Assembly: GCA_018806915.1 (NCBI GenBank)
Contig: JAGKQI010000012.1
Coordinates: forward strand, 1-64,000
Direction: 5' to 3'
Source of the DNA: Phytophthora colocasiae
Taxonomy: Eukaryota > Oomycota > Peronosporomycetes > Peronosporales > Peronosporaceae
DNA length: 64,000 nt
Both the position numbers and the translations under genes were made by a program. Shown one piece after another: positions 22,698 to 33,469 of this stretch; the stretch's first letter is position 1; every line of letters starts with the position of its first letter. A model generated the notes under the pieces. The model worked only from the letters and a program-made list of their open reading frames with translations, was not told where the DNA came from and searched no databases.

Positions 22698-24240
22698 GAT
22701 ACTTTCGAATGGCTCACGTTGTGACTTGATTTAACTGTATCATCCGAATATATTTCCGATACCGTAATTTATAGCAGTTTTAGAACAGTTTTGTTACCGG
22801 AAGTCTAAGATCCGAAATTTACTTTAGAACTTTTAGAACAGTTTAGAGCAGTATTAGGTACGCATTATCTAAGCCACCATAAGATATATTATGTATGAAC
22901 CTTACTACTACATCCCAGAGTTAGTGCTTGTCAATACATTCTGTCCGAGCTCAAGACATAAGAAATGATATCAAAACTTGGAAGTGCATGCATTGAAATC
23001 TGCATCGGCTGCAGAGACTTTTACCTATTCTGATTCATGCGTTTTCGTACATGGTGCGTCCGACAGTAAATCTTACTTTTGCCCATCAATTATCTTTCTT
23101 TTGTCTTGTTTTTACTATTCGCATACTTAGGGATATACAAAATTTCTCAACCACAACTTTGTTGAGCCCGGTGCCGTACTTCATTGTCATTGGCCAAAAC
23201 GAATTTTCTTAAGGTCCTTTACACACCCAATTCTGAAGCTGTGTTTGTATACCACTCGTCGGAGCTCCCTATTACGCACTCACTACGAACATCAAGTCTT
23301 TCCGGCGTAGCGAGTTTGCAAAGATGTCTTGAGAATAGAGATGAGTCGGCATGGATGACAGCGACTGGTATTCCCCTCAAGTTGTGATATTCGGGCTGCA
23401 GAAGGAAGTTCAGGCTACCGTTTGTGCTCTTCCTGAGTCTTTGGCAGCTCGATTTGCTAAGCTACTAGAAGAAGAAAGGGATATATAGGACTGATATAAC
23501 GCGACAGCAGCTCGAGGATACAATGCGTAGAGTGTTATCGGACCGTGGGATGCGGTCTGTCCTCACAGTTCTTCACCGACAACTACTATTCACTTTTGGC
23601 CAACTGATGACAAACTGCACACACTTCAGGAAGCTTTGAGTTTCCGAGTACAGATGTACCACACGCTTGGTACCTGTGGTGGTTCGGGCATGGCCTGGCG
23701 ACACGAAAGAAACGTCAAACGTACTCAGAAATGCCCAGGATGATAGAGCACATTTCAGCTGCAATGGAGAGAGACCGGTGCTTTACCTTCCTCCTCAATG
23801 ACTGAGCAGCTGGCTGCAATGCTCTGCGTCACCGGTGTCAACAGCCTGCCGCTCAGCTCCTCAACCAGTCACGCAGAACCACGCAGTTGAAAGTCACATC
23901 GTCTAGTTCGTCAAGCAGCACACACAAACTACCAAAACGCACGCACATTTGAGTACAGACCTAGGAAGAAGAGGAAGGAAGACTAAACGCACTTACTTGT
24001 AACTTCGTTCACTGCATCTGCTTGTCCTTCACCGTCTGAGATATACTGGCTTTTTTGACGAATTACAACCCACCGTTTTTATGTCGTCTGACTGTCTTAC
24101 GAAGGATCGACACAAGTGAATGTCGGAATTGGATTGTTCCCACCAATGCATAGCTGCACTAGGGCGGTTTTTTATTTAGTTGATATTGTTTAGCAAATTA
24201 GCGGGATAGGTAAACATTTTAACAGCAAATTATCCTGTTA
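22698..24240. other. Degenerate region, possible transposon relic
   Basis: AT-richer sequence at 22700-23170 shows no coding. At 23184-23990 on the plus strand broken frames give pieces such as LSSQFFTDNYYSLLAN and TYSEMPRMIEHISAAMERD. These faintly recall a DDE transposase, but no family can be assigned. No terminal repeats were seen. Confidence 0.3.
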
Positions 24241-24408
24241 TTATGAAATACAGTTTACTACCGACCGCACTTGATCAATCAAATCTTCTTCGTGATGGCC
24301 ATAAACCGCGTCCTGGTAATAATTCTCGAGTGGGGGGGGGAGAGCATATTTGGGTAACGTTTTACTATTAGCGCGGAGAATTTTATCGACACTTTGCAGT
24401 GTTCTATA
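24241..24408 (-). pseudogene. Helitron helicase relic, downstream part
   Basis: Minus-strand reading from 24408: YRTLQSVDKILRANSKTLPK followed by YALPPP. This matches the style of the Pif1-type helicase region of Helitrons, where a short helix and a [GN]KxLxDYxLPxP-like motif follow the LALW segment. The upstream part is at 43979-44182 across the Gypsy element, so the retrotransposon lies inside this relic. Confidence 0.5.
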
Positions 24409-24937
24409 TGACACGTTGCTAATTACGATTTTTCGAGTGGATATGGACGTTACGCTGTGATGTGATTGGATGTACACTGGGTTGTGGGAGAAAGGGAGAT
24501 GTGGGACGAGGTTATGTCCCGTGTGACAATATGATGGATCTGTGGAAGAAAATTACTGTATATATATTAACCTTCACCTGTACTGCAAAGGGGCCCAAGA
24601 GATCAGAAGTGTTCTCCGGAAAAGTGCACAAACTCCGAGAGACAACAACACTCAGTCTGATCACCGGACTTTCCCCGACGATGAGTGCCTAAAGGTTGGC
24701 AGAAAGTCTCTCAGAAGAATGTATCTCTGAGAGATCTCATCCCGTTGCCGTCCTGTGTGACGATGATGGTTCAAGGAATATAATTATACCCACAAGATAC
24801 CAAGTATCGCGCACCGGACGTAGCGCACCCCGCGCATATCCCAACCGGACTTCGTGCGTTGTAGCATACGTGCTCCGCACCCTGAAAACACTCATGGATT
24901 TCTGATATCACGCATGGAAACTCTGATATCACACCAT

Positions 24938-25034
24938 GAAGTCTGACGTACAGGAGTCCGACGTACATGAAGTCCGACGTACATGAAGTCCGACGTACAT
25001 GAAGTCCGACGTACATGAGTCTGACGAACATGAT
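24938..25034 (+). repeat. 16-bp minisatellite in 5' LTR
   Basis: Unit AAGTCCGACGTACATG repeated four to five times with first and last copies diverged (GAAGTCTGACGTACAG..., GAGTCTGACGAACATG). Present in the same form in the 3' LTR (42473-42570). The unit contains the TCYGRYGWACA motif found throughout the element. Confidence 0.9.
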
Positions 25035-25568
25035 TCTGGTAACACAAGTCTGGTGTGTCCGGCTTATATACAAGCAATATTCCAGACATCACCAGTTTCC
25101 GATGAACAGACTCCGACGTACAAGACTCCGATGTTCAGACCCAAGTGTCACGACTCTGGTATTACGACTCTGATGTACATGAATTCCGGAGTACATGGTT
25201 CCGATGAACATGTCTCCGACGCACATGATTCCAGACCCTGATGAACAGGATACCAGACTCTGACACTCTGAAGTCCACCCCCATACTGAAACCAAGTGTA
25301 CCCAACACGACCTCACGCAATCAAGTGAAACGCAACCCACTCATCCCTGTAATGACATCATTAAGTGTCGACTCGACAAGATCTGCAGCATCGACTACCA
25401 TAGTGAACCCAAGTGAAGATTCCTGAGTTATACTGAGACCAAATGTATATGAGAATATGGAAGACAGAAGACAGAGAGATACGAGATAGATAACCAGAGT
25501 TCAATTTTCCCTGTTGTAACGAGTTCAATTTGCTGTGTTATAACGAGGTCGTCTGCCTGCTGCTTCTC

Positions 25569-26037
25569 GTAAGTATTAGGCCACGACAAAGCTTTGAGTC
25601 GTGTGATCTCTCACCTATCAAGCCCCTTTAGGTGGAGATCAGCGTAACGTAGAGACCTGAGAGGACCCACCTATTCCATTTCCTAGTTGGGTCGTTTGTC
25701 TTGTCTCTAACGGTAGCCCATTTCATATTGTACGTTTGGACAGGTTTTGGGAGCTAGACAGTCGCTCTCAAGACGCTCGGTAGACTGTTACATAACTGAT
25801 AGTGTATTGGTTTATTTTCCCTCTATACATTAGAGGGTGGTGCGCGAAAGTTACGGGAATACCAGACAGACCAGGTGTCTGGCGAACATTTCCCTAGTTG
25901 ACCTGGAGAACTAGCCCACTGCTCAAGGGCCAGGAAAGAATAAGAGCAGCTACATATTTGTATATCGGAACTCTATATTGCGGTTATCTCGGAAGTCTAG
26001 TGACAGGACTTCCCTTTAATTTCTCTTTTGTTTTCAG
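25569..26037 (+). promoter_or_regulatory. Probable leader intron inside the LTR
   Basis: A perfect donor (TTCTC|GTAAGT) at 25569 and a strong polypyrimidine/acceptor (TTCTCTTTTGTTTTCAG) ending 26037 define a 469-bp intron upstream of ORF1. Both sites are conserved in the 3' LTR. Splicing would remove many leader stops and ATGs before ORF1. This is inferred from splice signals only. Confidence 0.45.
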
Positions 26038-26306
26038 AAATCTCTGGTGTACACAAGTGTTCACCGGAAAACGTTCGACTCTCAAGCGCTCCTGTGAGAA
26101 CCAGAAGGACATCCGACGGTCTACGCAAGGAACCCTCACTCTCACACAAACTCTCACGACCCCGGCGAGGGTCTCATTACCAAGACAACGAACCTACGAG
26201 GACAGCACAATGTAACACACGCCCACCTTGCTGTGTGACTCCGGTATCACTACCGGTAGTCACACTTCCAGGTACGGCACCCGAGTGCGTCGCTGTCCTT
26301 CAGACG

Positions 26307-27947
26307 ATGCTGTATGAAGCGGGATTTGAGTTCCAGAACCTGCTACCGAGGTGGTCTCAGACCCAAGCGTCTGCTATCTTCGAACCTCAAGTACGCAGTG
26401 TGGCGACGGAGCTTCAGAGCCGACTTGCTGAAGAACTGGTTGAGTGGGCCACTGTGAACGCCAGGTCACAGGTCAATCGACTCCCAGAAGACACACAGGT
26501 AGGCAACGAAGCACGTCAAGGCGAAGCTGATGGTATATTACGCGATGAGAAGGCTGACCTACAAGGACGACAGCTGATTATGAGACTCCGGGTGACCGGA
26601 CTCAGAGTCACACATAGTTCCGACGGGTCCAGCAGTGGAGAACCGCCGCAGTCCAAGCGCCTGCAGCATGGTCCGCCGCGCCCGCAAGTCTCGTCGACAC
26701 CATCTGCGCTGTCGACGCCATCACTGAGTTCGCTACCGGTATACGAGAGTCACTCTGATAGCACTCGCTTGGAGTCTGGTGTGCCAATGTCTGAAGATCG
26801 AGGTAGCTCTCTAACGACTGACGCACCTGTGCCAAGTGTTATTGGAACCTCGCGTACGTCTGATGACCACTCGTCGGGACCCCAGACCTCTCGTGGAAGC
26901 TCCACAGACTCGTCGCTGATGTCCATGAGTCGAGGGGCGTCTGCACATATGCCGTTGTCTGTCGGAGGTCTGGCAATGATCGCCCAAGGTGCTGAAGCCG
27001 GGGGAATGCTCGCCGGAGAGTCTATGGGAATCCACGTGACACGAACACTGATGCCGGTGAAGTCGGAGCCCGATGACTTCGAGATGTTGGAAGAGAAGTC
27101 GGAGTTTCCAGAAGTGAAGTCCGAGAGACAGTTGTCTACCAGAAATTCTGTACGATATTCTGTTCGCCGGACGCCAGAAGATCCATCATCGTCCGTCTCG
27201 AGTCGTGGGAGAAGTCACCAGAGCAGGCATCCGAGTCTGAAGAGCGAGGATCACCAGAAAGTGTCTTCCAGACGCTTGAGTTCCGTTGCGTCAAGCCACA
27301 CACGCCAGAGATCAGGCCCAGCGCAGATCGAATTGAACGCCATGCGGCAGCAACAGGAATGGCAGCGTCGAATGGAACAGGAGCAGAAAGAATTTCTGGC
27401 CAGAGAACGTCTGGAATCCATGGAGCGTGAACGTCGACGTGAACAACGGGAACTTGATACGCGCCAGCAGATCCAGACACTTACTGACCGACTACTTGAG
27501 TCTGAGAGCGCCAGACTGGAAGCCCAGAGACGCGCGGATGACTTGGAAGAACGTCGGAGTCAAGCGTCAGAGTCCAAGTATCATTCGAAATCATCTGAGA
27601 GACAGGTGTCCGACGAACAAGTTTCTGGTGAACAGTTTTCCGATGTACAGCGTCTGGAGACCGAGTTTGCAGATCGCTGGAAACAACGGGAAGCCGAGGC
27701 CGAAGCCGAACGTGCGCGTTGGGCAGACGAGCTGAAACGTGACTGGATTTCGCAAATGGAGGCCTTACGACAGCGGGTGCACGACGTGGAGTCGGAGCGC
27801 GACAGGGAGCGGGAAAGTTCCCAGAACATGCAGCGTTTCCAGGCCGCAGAATTGAGGAACCTTCGTGCAACATTGTCCCAAGTTCAAGGGGTCGCCCACC
27901 CTGAAGTAGCAACTTCAAGTCGGATCTCCGGTGAACATGACCCTTAA
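26307..27947 (+). CDS. Retrotransposon ORF1: Ser-rich coiled-coil gag-like protein
   Basis: First in-frame ATG lies 37 bp after the 5' LTR (MLYEAGFEFQNLLPRWSQTQ); open for 546 residues to TAA at 27945. The frame is open upstream through the LTR to 26028. The middle is Ser/Thr/Pro-rich (SSTPSALSTPSLSSLPVYES), and acidic-basic motifs follow (VKSEPDDFEMLEEKSEFPEV). The C-terminal third is a strong coiled coil (EWQRRMEQEQKEFLARERLE onward). No zinc knuckle. It probably acts in particle assembly ahead of the second gag ORF. It contains several in-frame copies of the TCYGRYGWACA motif (near 27608-27660). Confidence 0.7.
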   Translation: MLYEAGFEFQNLLPRWSQTQASAIFEPQVRSVATELQSRLAEELVEWATVNARSQVNRLPEDTQVGNEARQGEADGILRDEKADLQGRQLIMRLRVTGLRVTHSSDGSSSGEPPQSKRLQHGPPRPQVSSTPSALSTPSLSSLPVYESHSDSTRLESGVPMSEDRGSSLTTDAPVPSVIGTSRTSDDHSSGPQTSRGSSTDSSLMSMSRGASAHMPLSVGGLAMIAQGAEAGGMLAGESMGIHVTRTLMPVKSEPDDFEMLEEKSEFPEVKSERQLSTRNSVRYSVRRTPEDPSSSVSSRGRSHQSRHPSLKSEDHQKVSSRRLSSVASSHTRQRSGPAQIELNAMRQQQEWQRRMEQEQKEFLARERLESMERERRREQRELDTRQQIQTLTDRLLESESARLEAQRRADDLEERRSQASESKYHSKSSERQVSDEQVSGEQFSDVQRLETEFADRWKQREAEAEAERARWADELKRDWISQMEALRQRVHDVESERDRERESSQNMQRFQAAELRNLRATLSQVQGVAHPEVATSSRISGEHDP

Positions 27948-28179
27948 CCGGCAACCGGACTTCTGGTGAACAGTCGGGATACGGGAGATTGCACACCTGG
28001 GGTTAGAGATCAGAAGGAGTCGCCAGTAGGGGTAGGGTTACACCCATTAAAACGACGGAGGCCTTCCATACGCCTCTTCCCCTACGGAGATCGACCGACA
28101 CCAAGCGCGCGAAGGCTGGAAGGCATGGCGCGGACACCACGGCCGCTACGACGACCCAGACGGCTCAATCGGCTCCCCT

Positions 28180-29598
28180 GACCGAACGTGAAGGACACCG
28201 GAAATCAAGCGAACGACGCTCTGAAGATGGCCGGGACGCCCCTCGAAGGCCTGGAAGACACAGGAATGACCCAGACCCGGATGGAAGCTCCAGTGATTCA
28301 AGCTCGGACTCCAGTAACTCGTCGTCTGATGACTTGGACCCTCCGGAGGTTGTTAACCTGACTTCTGTGGACAAGCTGGAGCGACTTTGCTGACCATGAG
28401 GCCCTTTATAAACTCAAGTATCATCGGAGAATTTGATCCCCGAGCGACATTACGAGAACGTGTTCACTGGTGGGAGCGCTTCGTGAACATGGCATCTCAG
28501 GGAGCATGGACGAACAAGACCCGCATTCAAGAGCTCAAGCTGAAGCTCCCGGTGTCTGCCAGAGATTGGTTCAACCAACTCCCGAAGAGTGTTTCCCGTG
28601 ACTGGAAGGAATTATCATCGGAGTTTCGCAGGCGTTATTGCAAGGCCCGGTCATCATACTCCGAGAGATATTTCACGATGGAAATGAAGAGTTCCGAGAC
28701 TCCGTTGGACTTCTTTTATCGCCTGAACTCGGCCGCCGGAAAAGCTGAGGTGGACTTCAGAAAATCTTCCAGACGCCTGGAGAAACACGTTCTGAGGTAC
28801 ATCACCAAGCTGAAGGACGAGCGTCTGAAGATCGCGTTACAAGGCCGGAAGTTCAGGAGTATCTCTGACTTGGAATATGCTCTGCAACAGGACGAAGATG
28901 TCTGGCGAACTGCTGATCAAGATACTACGACCACCAGACATCGGGACTTCCGAGCGGACAATCTCCCACGCGGACAGTTTAAGCCAAAGCGTATGGGGAA
29001 GACTTACGTCGCCCGAGAAGCAGACTCAAATGACTTGGATGATGAAGACGCTGACGCCCGAACTCAAGAGAAGGACGCCAGAACCTCGACGTCAGAGTAT
29101 AACCGAGAAACGTCTGGTGTACTATCTTCGTCTGGTGTACAATCTTCGTCTGGTGTACAAGCTACCTCTCAGGCGCCTGGTGGTGCTGAATGGACTCAGA
29201 CTCTAACGAACGAAGTTTATCGGGTCATGGACAACATGGTATGGCGACCGCCGCCCCAGTCTCCCCGAGGATCGTCAGGCCAATATTTCCAGCAAGCACG
29301 TCGTGATAACCCCGACTATTGGAACAAGTTCTGCGAGAAGTGTCGCCGCTCGGGTCATTAAGAAGAGAACTGCTGGAGAGACATTGTCTGTGATCGGTGT
29401 CAGGAGAAAGGTCACCCGAGCAGGATGTGCCGAGTACCGCCGTGTGAGGTTTGCGGAAAGGTGCACTCTGGGAGACCATGCGAAGACATCAAGACTCTGG
29501 AATCCCTCAAGAAACTAGCCCGTCAAGGTACACTGAAGGACTTGCCGGATCACCTACTGGAGAAACTCCTGGGTGACGAGGCTGACTCTGGGAACTAG
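28180..29598 (+). pseudogene. gag: gag (capsid plus zinc knuckles), one premature stop
   Basis: The capsid region starts around MRPFINSSIIGEFDPRATL (ATG 28396). It contains WWERFVNMASQGAWTNKTRI and DWFNQLPKSVSRDWKELSSE, the retrotransposon gag core, and RRYCKARSSYSERYF. The Ser-rich leader at 28180-28368 (SSSDSSSDSSNSSSDDLDPP) is out of frame here because of a 7-bp loss near 28368 relative to the second copy at 33113. Two CCHC knuckles follow: CEKCRRSGH..ENC and CDRCQEKGHPSRMC. A TAA at 29359-29361 interrupts the first knuckle. The frame then continues to TAG 29596-29598. Confidence 0.85.
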
Positions 29599-29714
29599 CA
29601 AGCCCGTCGGATGGGGATCCGAAACGCGCCGGGCAAGGCAAACCCCCAGAGTTATGTGTTCTAGTGTACGTAGGACCGGAGCTGAAAACGACCCAACCTA
29701 AAAATCAACATTGT

Positions 29715-31283
29715 ATGACCGCTTTAGCTCAAGAATCAGCCATGTCTTCAGAAATTCCGCGTCTGAGAGATAGTTCATCGGACTTTCCGAGAGACTGTTC
29801 ACCGGACATTCCGAGAGACAATGAACCGCCTCCGGACGACACAATCCAGTTTCGTCTGAGAGACGGAGAATGTTATGGCTGGTGGGAGGATCACTACCCT
29901 GATCCTGCAAAGCGTGATGTGGTTATGGTGCATGGCGCTGTCAATGATCATCGGACCAAGATTCTCCTGGACACCGGTGCGACTATCAACATCCTGAGTT
30001 ACGACTTTGCGCGTAAGCTCGGACTCAGGCTCAAGTCACACAAGCAAACAAGAGTGTCTGGGATGGGAGGAGTTCCGACGTACATTGGCGCCAGTGCTGA
30101 GATCAAGCTGACTCTCGGACCGAGAGTAGTTTACATTGTTGATGTCTGGGTTGCGAATATCGGCGAAGGTATAAACGTGCTATTGGGAATGGGATTTATG
30201 TTCGCTGCTGGTCTGAGGATCAGCGTCCGTGAGGGACTGGTATCTATGCCAGATGAAGTCGTGGTGATGATGTGCAGCTGGGAGCCTGGTGATCATATCG
30301 GCAGGAACAGGTCCATCAGACCAAGTGAAGCTGTACTTCTGAGACCTGGTGAAGAATTTGTTGTTCGCATTGACTATGGACCGACGAACCCACAACGAGA
30401 AGTCGTGTGGGCGGGACGTGGAGACCGTTGGGTGACTCAATTGATTTATGCAGCCCGGTCATGGCCTGTGGCGGTGCGCGTGGTGAACATCTCCGACAAG
30501 AATACTTGGGTGAATGAATTTTCTGACGTTGCAAGGATTGTGGAGTATGGATTTTTTCCACGGCATGGTCGCTTTGTACGGCCAGGCTCTGCAGCCTATC
30601 GTGACTGGGAAGTTTTGATCCTGGAGAACACTCCGTCACCAGTGACGAAGAGACGCCTGAAGGCCGAAGCTGACTTGGAGGATCTGATACCTCAACCTCC
30701 GTGTGTGGATCACCCGGTATACCCGTGGCCCACTAAGATCTTACAGCGCCCGAGGCTGGACAATGCTCGAGTACAGTTCGTGAGGCCTACTTCGGTCCCA
30801 CGAACAAAACGAGTTCGTTTCGCTTTGGATGTGGCTACGCAGACAGATGACTGGGTGGATGCCGGAAAAGAGGAGACCCGAGATACCACTGTGGGCACCG
30901 GAGGTCTGGGATTGTCATCAGAGAAAAAGGCTCCGAAAGACTCCGGAACCACGTCTGGAATTCCGAATAACATGGTCGATGATGAAGTCACCCTGAGTGT
31001 TTCTGGTGAACTGTCCATGGGAGATGAGGATCCGACAGACTGTTCATGGGACATCCCAATCCAGAGTATGCCAGGCATCCCTGTGGAAAAGCTCCGAGCC
31101 GAGTACGAGCGGTGCATGCGAGTCACGAATGAGGAACTGGATCTGGAGCCCGGTATCTATATACGGGAAGGAACAGAGCTGCTTTCTCAATTACGTGACC
31201 AACTGGTTATGCTACCTGAATTGGAAGACTTGACCCCTGAATGCGACATCGACAAGGCTGACGTCAGGTACCCGGGAAAATAA
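29715..31283 (+). CDS. pol: pol N-terminal part with aspartic protease (copy A)
   Basis: Start at ATG 29715 (MTALAQESAMSSEIPRLRDS); the frame is open from 29664. Aspartic protease: KILLDTGATINILSYDFARK with the DTG active site, and GINVLLGMGFMFAAGLRI. The linker runs to VSGELSMGDEDPTDCSWDIP. The frame ends at 31281-31283 because copy A lacks one base near 31267 that copy B has at 34222 (GTCAGGTACC against GTCGGAGTACC). Protease processes Gag-Pol. Without frame repair this ORF ends before RT. Confidence 0.85.
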   Translation: MTALAQESAMSSEIPRLRDSSSDFPRDCSPDIPRDNEPPPDDTIQFRLRDGECYGWWEDHYPDPAKRDVVMVHGAVNDHRTKILLDTGATINILSYDFARKLGLRLKSHKQTRVSGMGGVPTYIGASAEIKLTLGPRVVYIVDVWVANIGEGINVLLGMGFMFAAGLRISVREGLVSMPDEVVVMMCSWEPGDHIGRNRSIRPSEAVLLRPGEEFVVRIDYGPTNPQREVVWAGRGDRWVTQLIYAARSWPVAVRVVNISDKNTWVNEFSDVARIVEYGFFPRHGRFVRPGSAAYRDWEVLILENTPSPVTKRRLKAEADLEDLIPQPPCVDHPVYPWPTKILQRPRLDNARVQFVRPTSVPRTKRVRFALDVATQTDDWVDAGKEETRDTTVGTGGLGLSSEKKAPKDSGTTSGIPNNMVDDEVTLSVSGELSMGDEDPTDCSWDIPIQSMPGIPVEKLRAEYERCMRVTNEELDLEPGIYIREGTELLSQLRDQLVMLPELEDLTPECDIDKADVRYPGK

Positions 31284-31291
31284 CGCCGGAG

Positions 31292-32962
31292 ATGGAGAAG
31301 AAACTCAGGGATATCTTGAAGTATCATCGGAAAATCTTTCTGGGAGACGGCAATGCCGCACCTGCCCCGGCAAGGGGCGTGGTCTGTGACTTGGACGTGG
31401 GAGACGCTAAACCCGTTGCCCAACGTCCGAGGTCCGTTGCCCCTCACCTGATGATCAAGGTATACGAACTGCTGAAGAAGCTCCTGGAGACTGGACTCAT
31501 CGAGTACTCGACTTCGCCCTGGGCATCACCAATAGTGATTGCTCTCAAGAAGAATGGTGTGGACATACGCATGTGCATCGATTACCGAGTGGTGAATGGT
31601 TTTATCCAGTTGTCGCGTTATCCGTTGCCCCTGATAGACGATCTGTTGATTGGTTTTGAGGCAGCATTGTGGTTTATGAGTCTGGATAGGGCAAGTGTTT
31701 TTTGGGCTATTCGAATGACGGAGCGTGTGATCTCAGCATTCATCTACCCATTTGGACACTTCCAGTGGGTAAGAATGCCCTTCGGTCTGAAGAACGCGCC
31801 CCTGGTATACCAGGCGATGTTGGATAACTGCTTGTGGGGATTTGTGCGATTGTCACCTGAAGAGGAAGCTGAGGTTGACTCCGATGTACTGGAATTCCTG
31901 AAGTTGGAGCCCCAGAACTCTGATGAACATGGTCTGATGTCTGGTGAACAACTTCAGAACTCTGATGAACACATGCCAGAGGTTCCGGTGCTCACGGACC
32001 AAATGACTGTCTTTCAGAGGAACATCCCAGTCCCGTCCTTCATGGGACCGGTACTCGGTCGAAGTTCCTACATTGACGACATTGCTCATGGGGCGCCCAC
32101 CTGGGATCAACTTTGTGAAGACCTAAACGCCTTACTTTTCAGACTCAGATACTGGAACATTTCTGTGAGCCTGCCCAAGAGCGAGTTTGGGAAACTGACG
32201 ATTCCTTATCTGTCGCATGAGATCAGTGCTGAAGGACTGAGAGCCACGCCGAAGATCGTCAAGGGAGTAGAAGAATTGCCGTTCCCGTCGACACTCAAGG
32301 GAGTACAGAGTTTCATGGGAAGTCTGAATTATTACAACAAGTTTATCGAAGACTTACCGGTGATCGCTGCTGTGCTCTACGAGTTGTCTGATGAACAGAT
32401 TCGCGCTGGTCGAGATTTGGCTCGAGCAAAGGAAGCCTTTGAAATCCTGAAGCGCAAGATTGTCTCGACACCGCTCCTAAGACACCCAGATCGCACCAGA
32501 CCTTTCGTTATTATACCTCATGCGAACCCGTGGGCTGCTTCAGCCGTCTTGGGACAGGAGTACGATGGAGTGATACACCCCGTACGGTTCACTGGACGTG
32601 TGCTGAATGAGGCAGAACTCCGGTATCACATCGCAGAGAAGGAGGTCATCGCGATCCTCAGGGATCTGGAGAACTTTCGGGCTCTGGTAAACACGAGTCC
32701 CGTGATCACGGTGTACACCAGACATTCGGTTTTGAAGTGGCTCCTGTCATCCAGTTCGGCTGATGGTCGGAACGTGAAGTGGGGACTGAAGCCACATTGG
32801 AACTTGGAAATTCGCAGGATCCAGCGAGATGAAGATGGCCTCCCAGCTATACTTGGAGCGGGCATCACACCCCGTGAACACCTCGATGAGGTCTCTGAAA
32901 ACCTCATCAGAAAGAAGACGCCCAGCGACTCCCAGGCGCGATGGACACCGGAAACTCAGTGA
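31292..32962 (+). CDS. pol: Reverse transcriptase-RNase H (copy A), fused at its 3' end to a second gag leader
   Basis: RT motifs: LLETGLIEYSTSPWASPIVI, CIDYRVVNGFIQLSRYPLPL, FMSLDRASVFWAIRM, FGHFQWVRMPFGLKNAP, catalytic SSYIDDIAHGAP, and GSLNYYNKFI. RNase H-type sequence follows (FVIIPHANPWAASAVLGQEY, AELRYHIAEKEVIAIL). At about 32912 (ENLI) it switches to sequence homologous to the gag leader and stops at 32962. YIDD is the usual Gypsy active site. An unusual ~60-residue acidic insert with NSDEHGLMSGEQ repeats lies between the MPFGLKNAP and YIDD motifs. It is separated from the protease ORF only by the one-base loss upstream. Confidence 0.88.
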   Translation: MEKKLRDILKYHRKIFLGDGNAAPAPARGVVCDLDVGDAKPVAQRPRSVAPHLMIKVYELLKKLLETGLIEYSTSPWASPIVIALKKNGVDIRMCIDYRVVNGFIQLSRYPLPLIDDLLIGFEAALWFMSLDRASVFWAIRMTERVISAFIYPFGHFQWVRMPFGLKNAPLVYQAMLDNCLWGFVRLSPEEEAEVDSDVLEFLKLEPQNSDEHGLMSGEQLQNSDEHMPEVPVLTDQMTVFQRNIPVPSFMGPVLGRSSYIDDIAHGAPTWDQLCEDLNALLFRLRYWNISVSLPKSEFGKLTIPYLSHEISAEGLRATPKIVKGVEELPFPSTLKGVQSFMGSLNYYNKFIEDLPVIAAVLYELSDEQIRAGRDLARAKEAFEILKRKIVSTPLLRHPDRTRPFVIIPHANPWAASAVLGQEYDGVIHPVRFTGRVLNEAELRYHIAEKEVIAILRDLENFRALVNTSPVITVYTRHSVLKWLLSSSSADGRNVKWGLKPHWNLEIRRIQRDEDGLPAILGAGITPREHLDEVSENLIRKKTPSDSQARWTPETQ

Positions 32963-33434
32963 AAGACGCTCTGAAGATGGTCGAGACGCTCCTCGGAAGC
33001 CAGGAAGACACAGGAATGTCCCAGATCCTGGTGGAAGCTCCAGTGATTCAAGCTCGGACTCCAGTAATTCGTCTTCTGATGACTTGGACCCTCCGGAGGT
33101 TGTTAACCTGACTTCTGCGTCCCATGGACAAGCTGGAGCGACTTTGCTGACCATGAGGCCCTTCATAAACTCAAGTATCATCGGAGAATTTGATCCCCGA
33201 GCGACAATACGAGAACGGGTTCACTGGTGGAAGCGCTTCGTGAACATGGCATCTCAGGGAGCGTGGACGAACAAGACCCGTATACAGGAACTCAAGCTGA
33301 AGCTCCCGGTGTCTGCCAGAGATTGGTTCAACCAACTCCCGAAGAGTGGTTCCCGTGACTGGAAGGAATTATCATCGGAGTTTCGCAGGCGCTATTGCAA
33401 GGCCCGGTCATCATACTCCGAGAGATACTTCACG
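32913..33434 (+). repeat. Second partial gag copy at the internal duplication junction
   Basis: The segment repeats 28180-28680 almost exactly and keeps the Ser-rich leader in frame with the capsid start (TSASHGQAGATLLTMRPFIN). At 33431-33436 (TTCACG|CGTGGTGAAC) it jumps into pol sequence homologous to 30479 onward, skipping about 1.8 kb of gag-protease. The junction has only a few bases of microhomology (CG/CGCG). Confidence 0.85.
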
Positions 33435-33469
33435 CGTGGTGAACATCTCCGACAAGAATACTTGGGTGA

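Larger units (their letters stand above)
24409..26270 (+). repeat. 5' LTR of the 19.4-kb Gypsy element
   Basis: 1862 bp, begins TGACACGTTG and ends CACACTTCCA. Nearly identical to 41945-43814; differences are a few substitutions and small indels (for example +3 and +5 bp in the 3' copy). It carries a 16-bp minisatellite (24938-25034) and a leader intron. High identity implies recent insertion. No matching target-site duplication: left flank CTATA, right flank GGTTC. Confidence 0.93.

Noticed and set aside
24771..25073. Minus-strand frame in the LTR with repeated YVGLHVRRTSCTSDFM-like residues
   Set aside because: It is only the translation of the 16-bp LTR minisatellite; no start context or family, and it repeats identically in the other LTR.
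26271..26290. tRNA primer-binding site after the 5' LTR
   Set aside because: GGTACGGCACCCGAG lacks a clear TGG start and I cannot match it to a specific tRNA end without a search.
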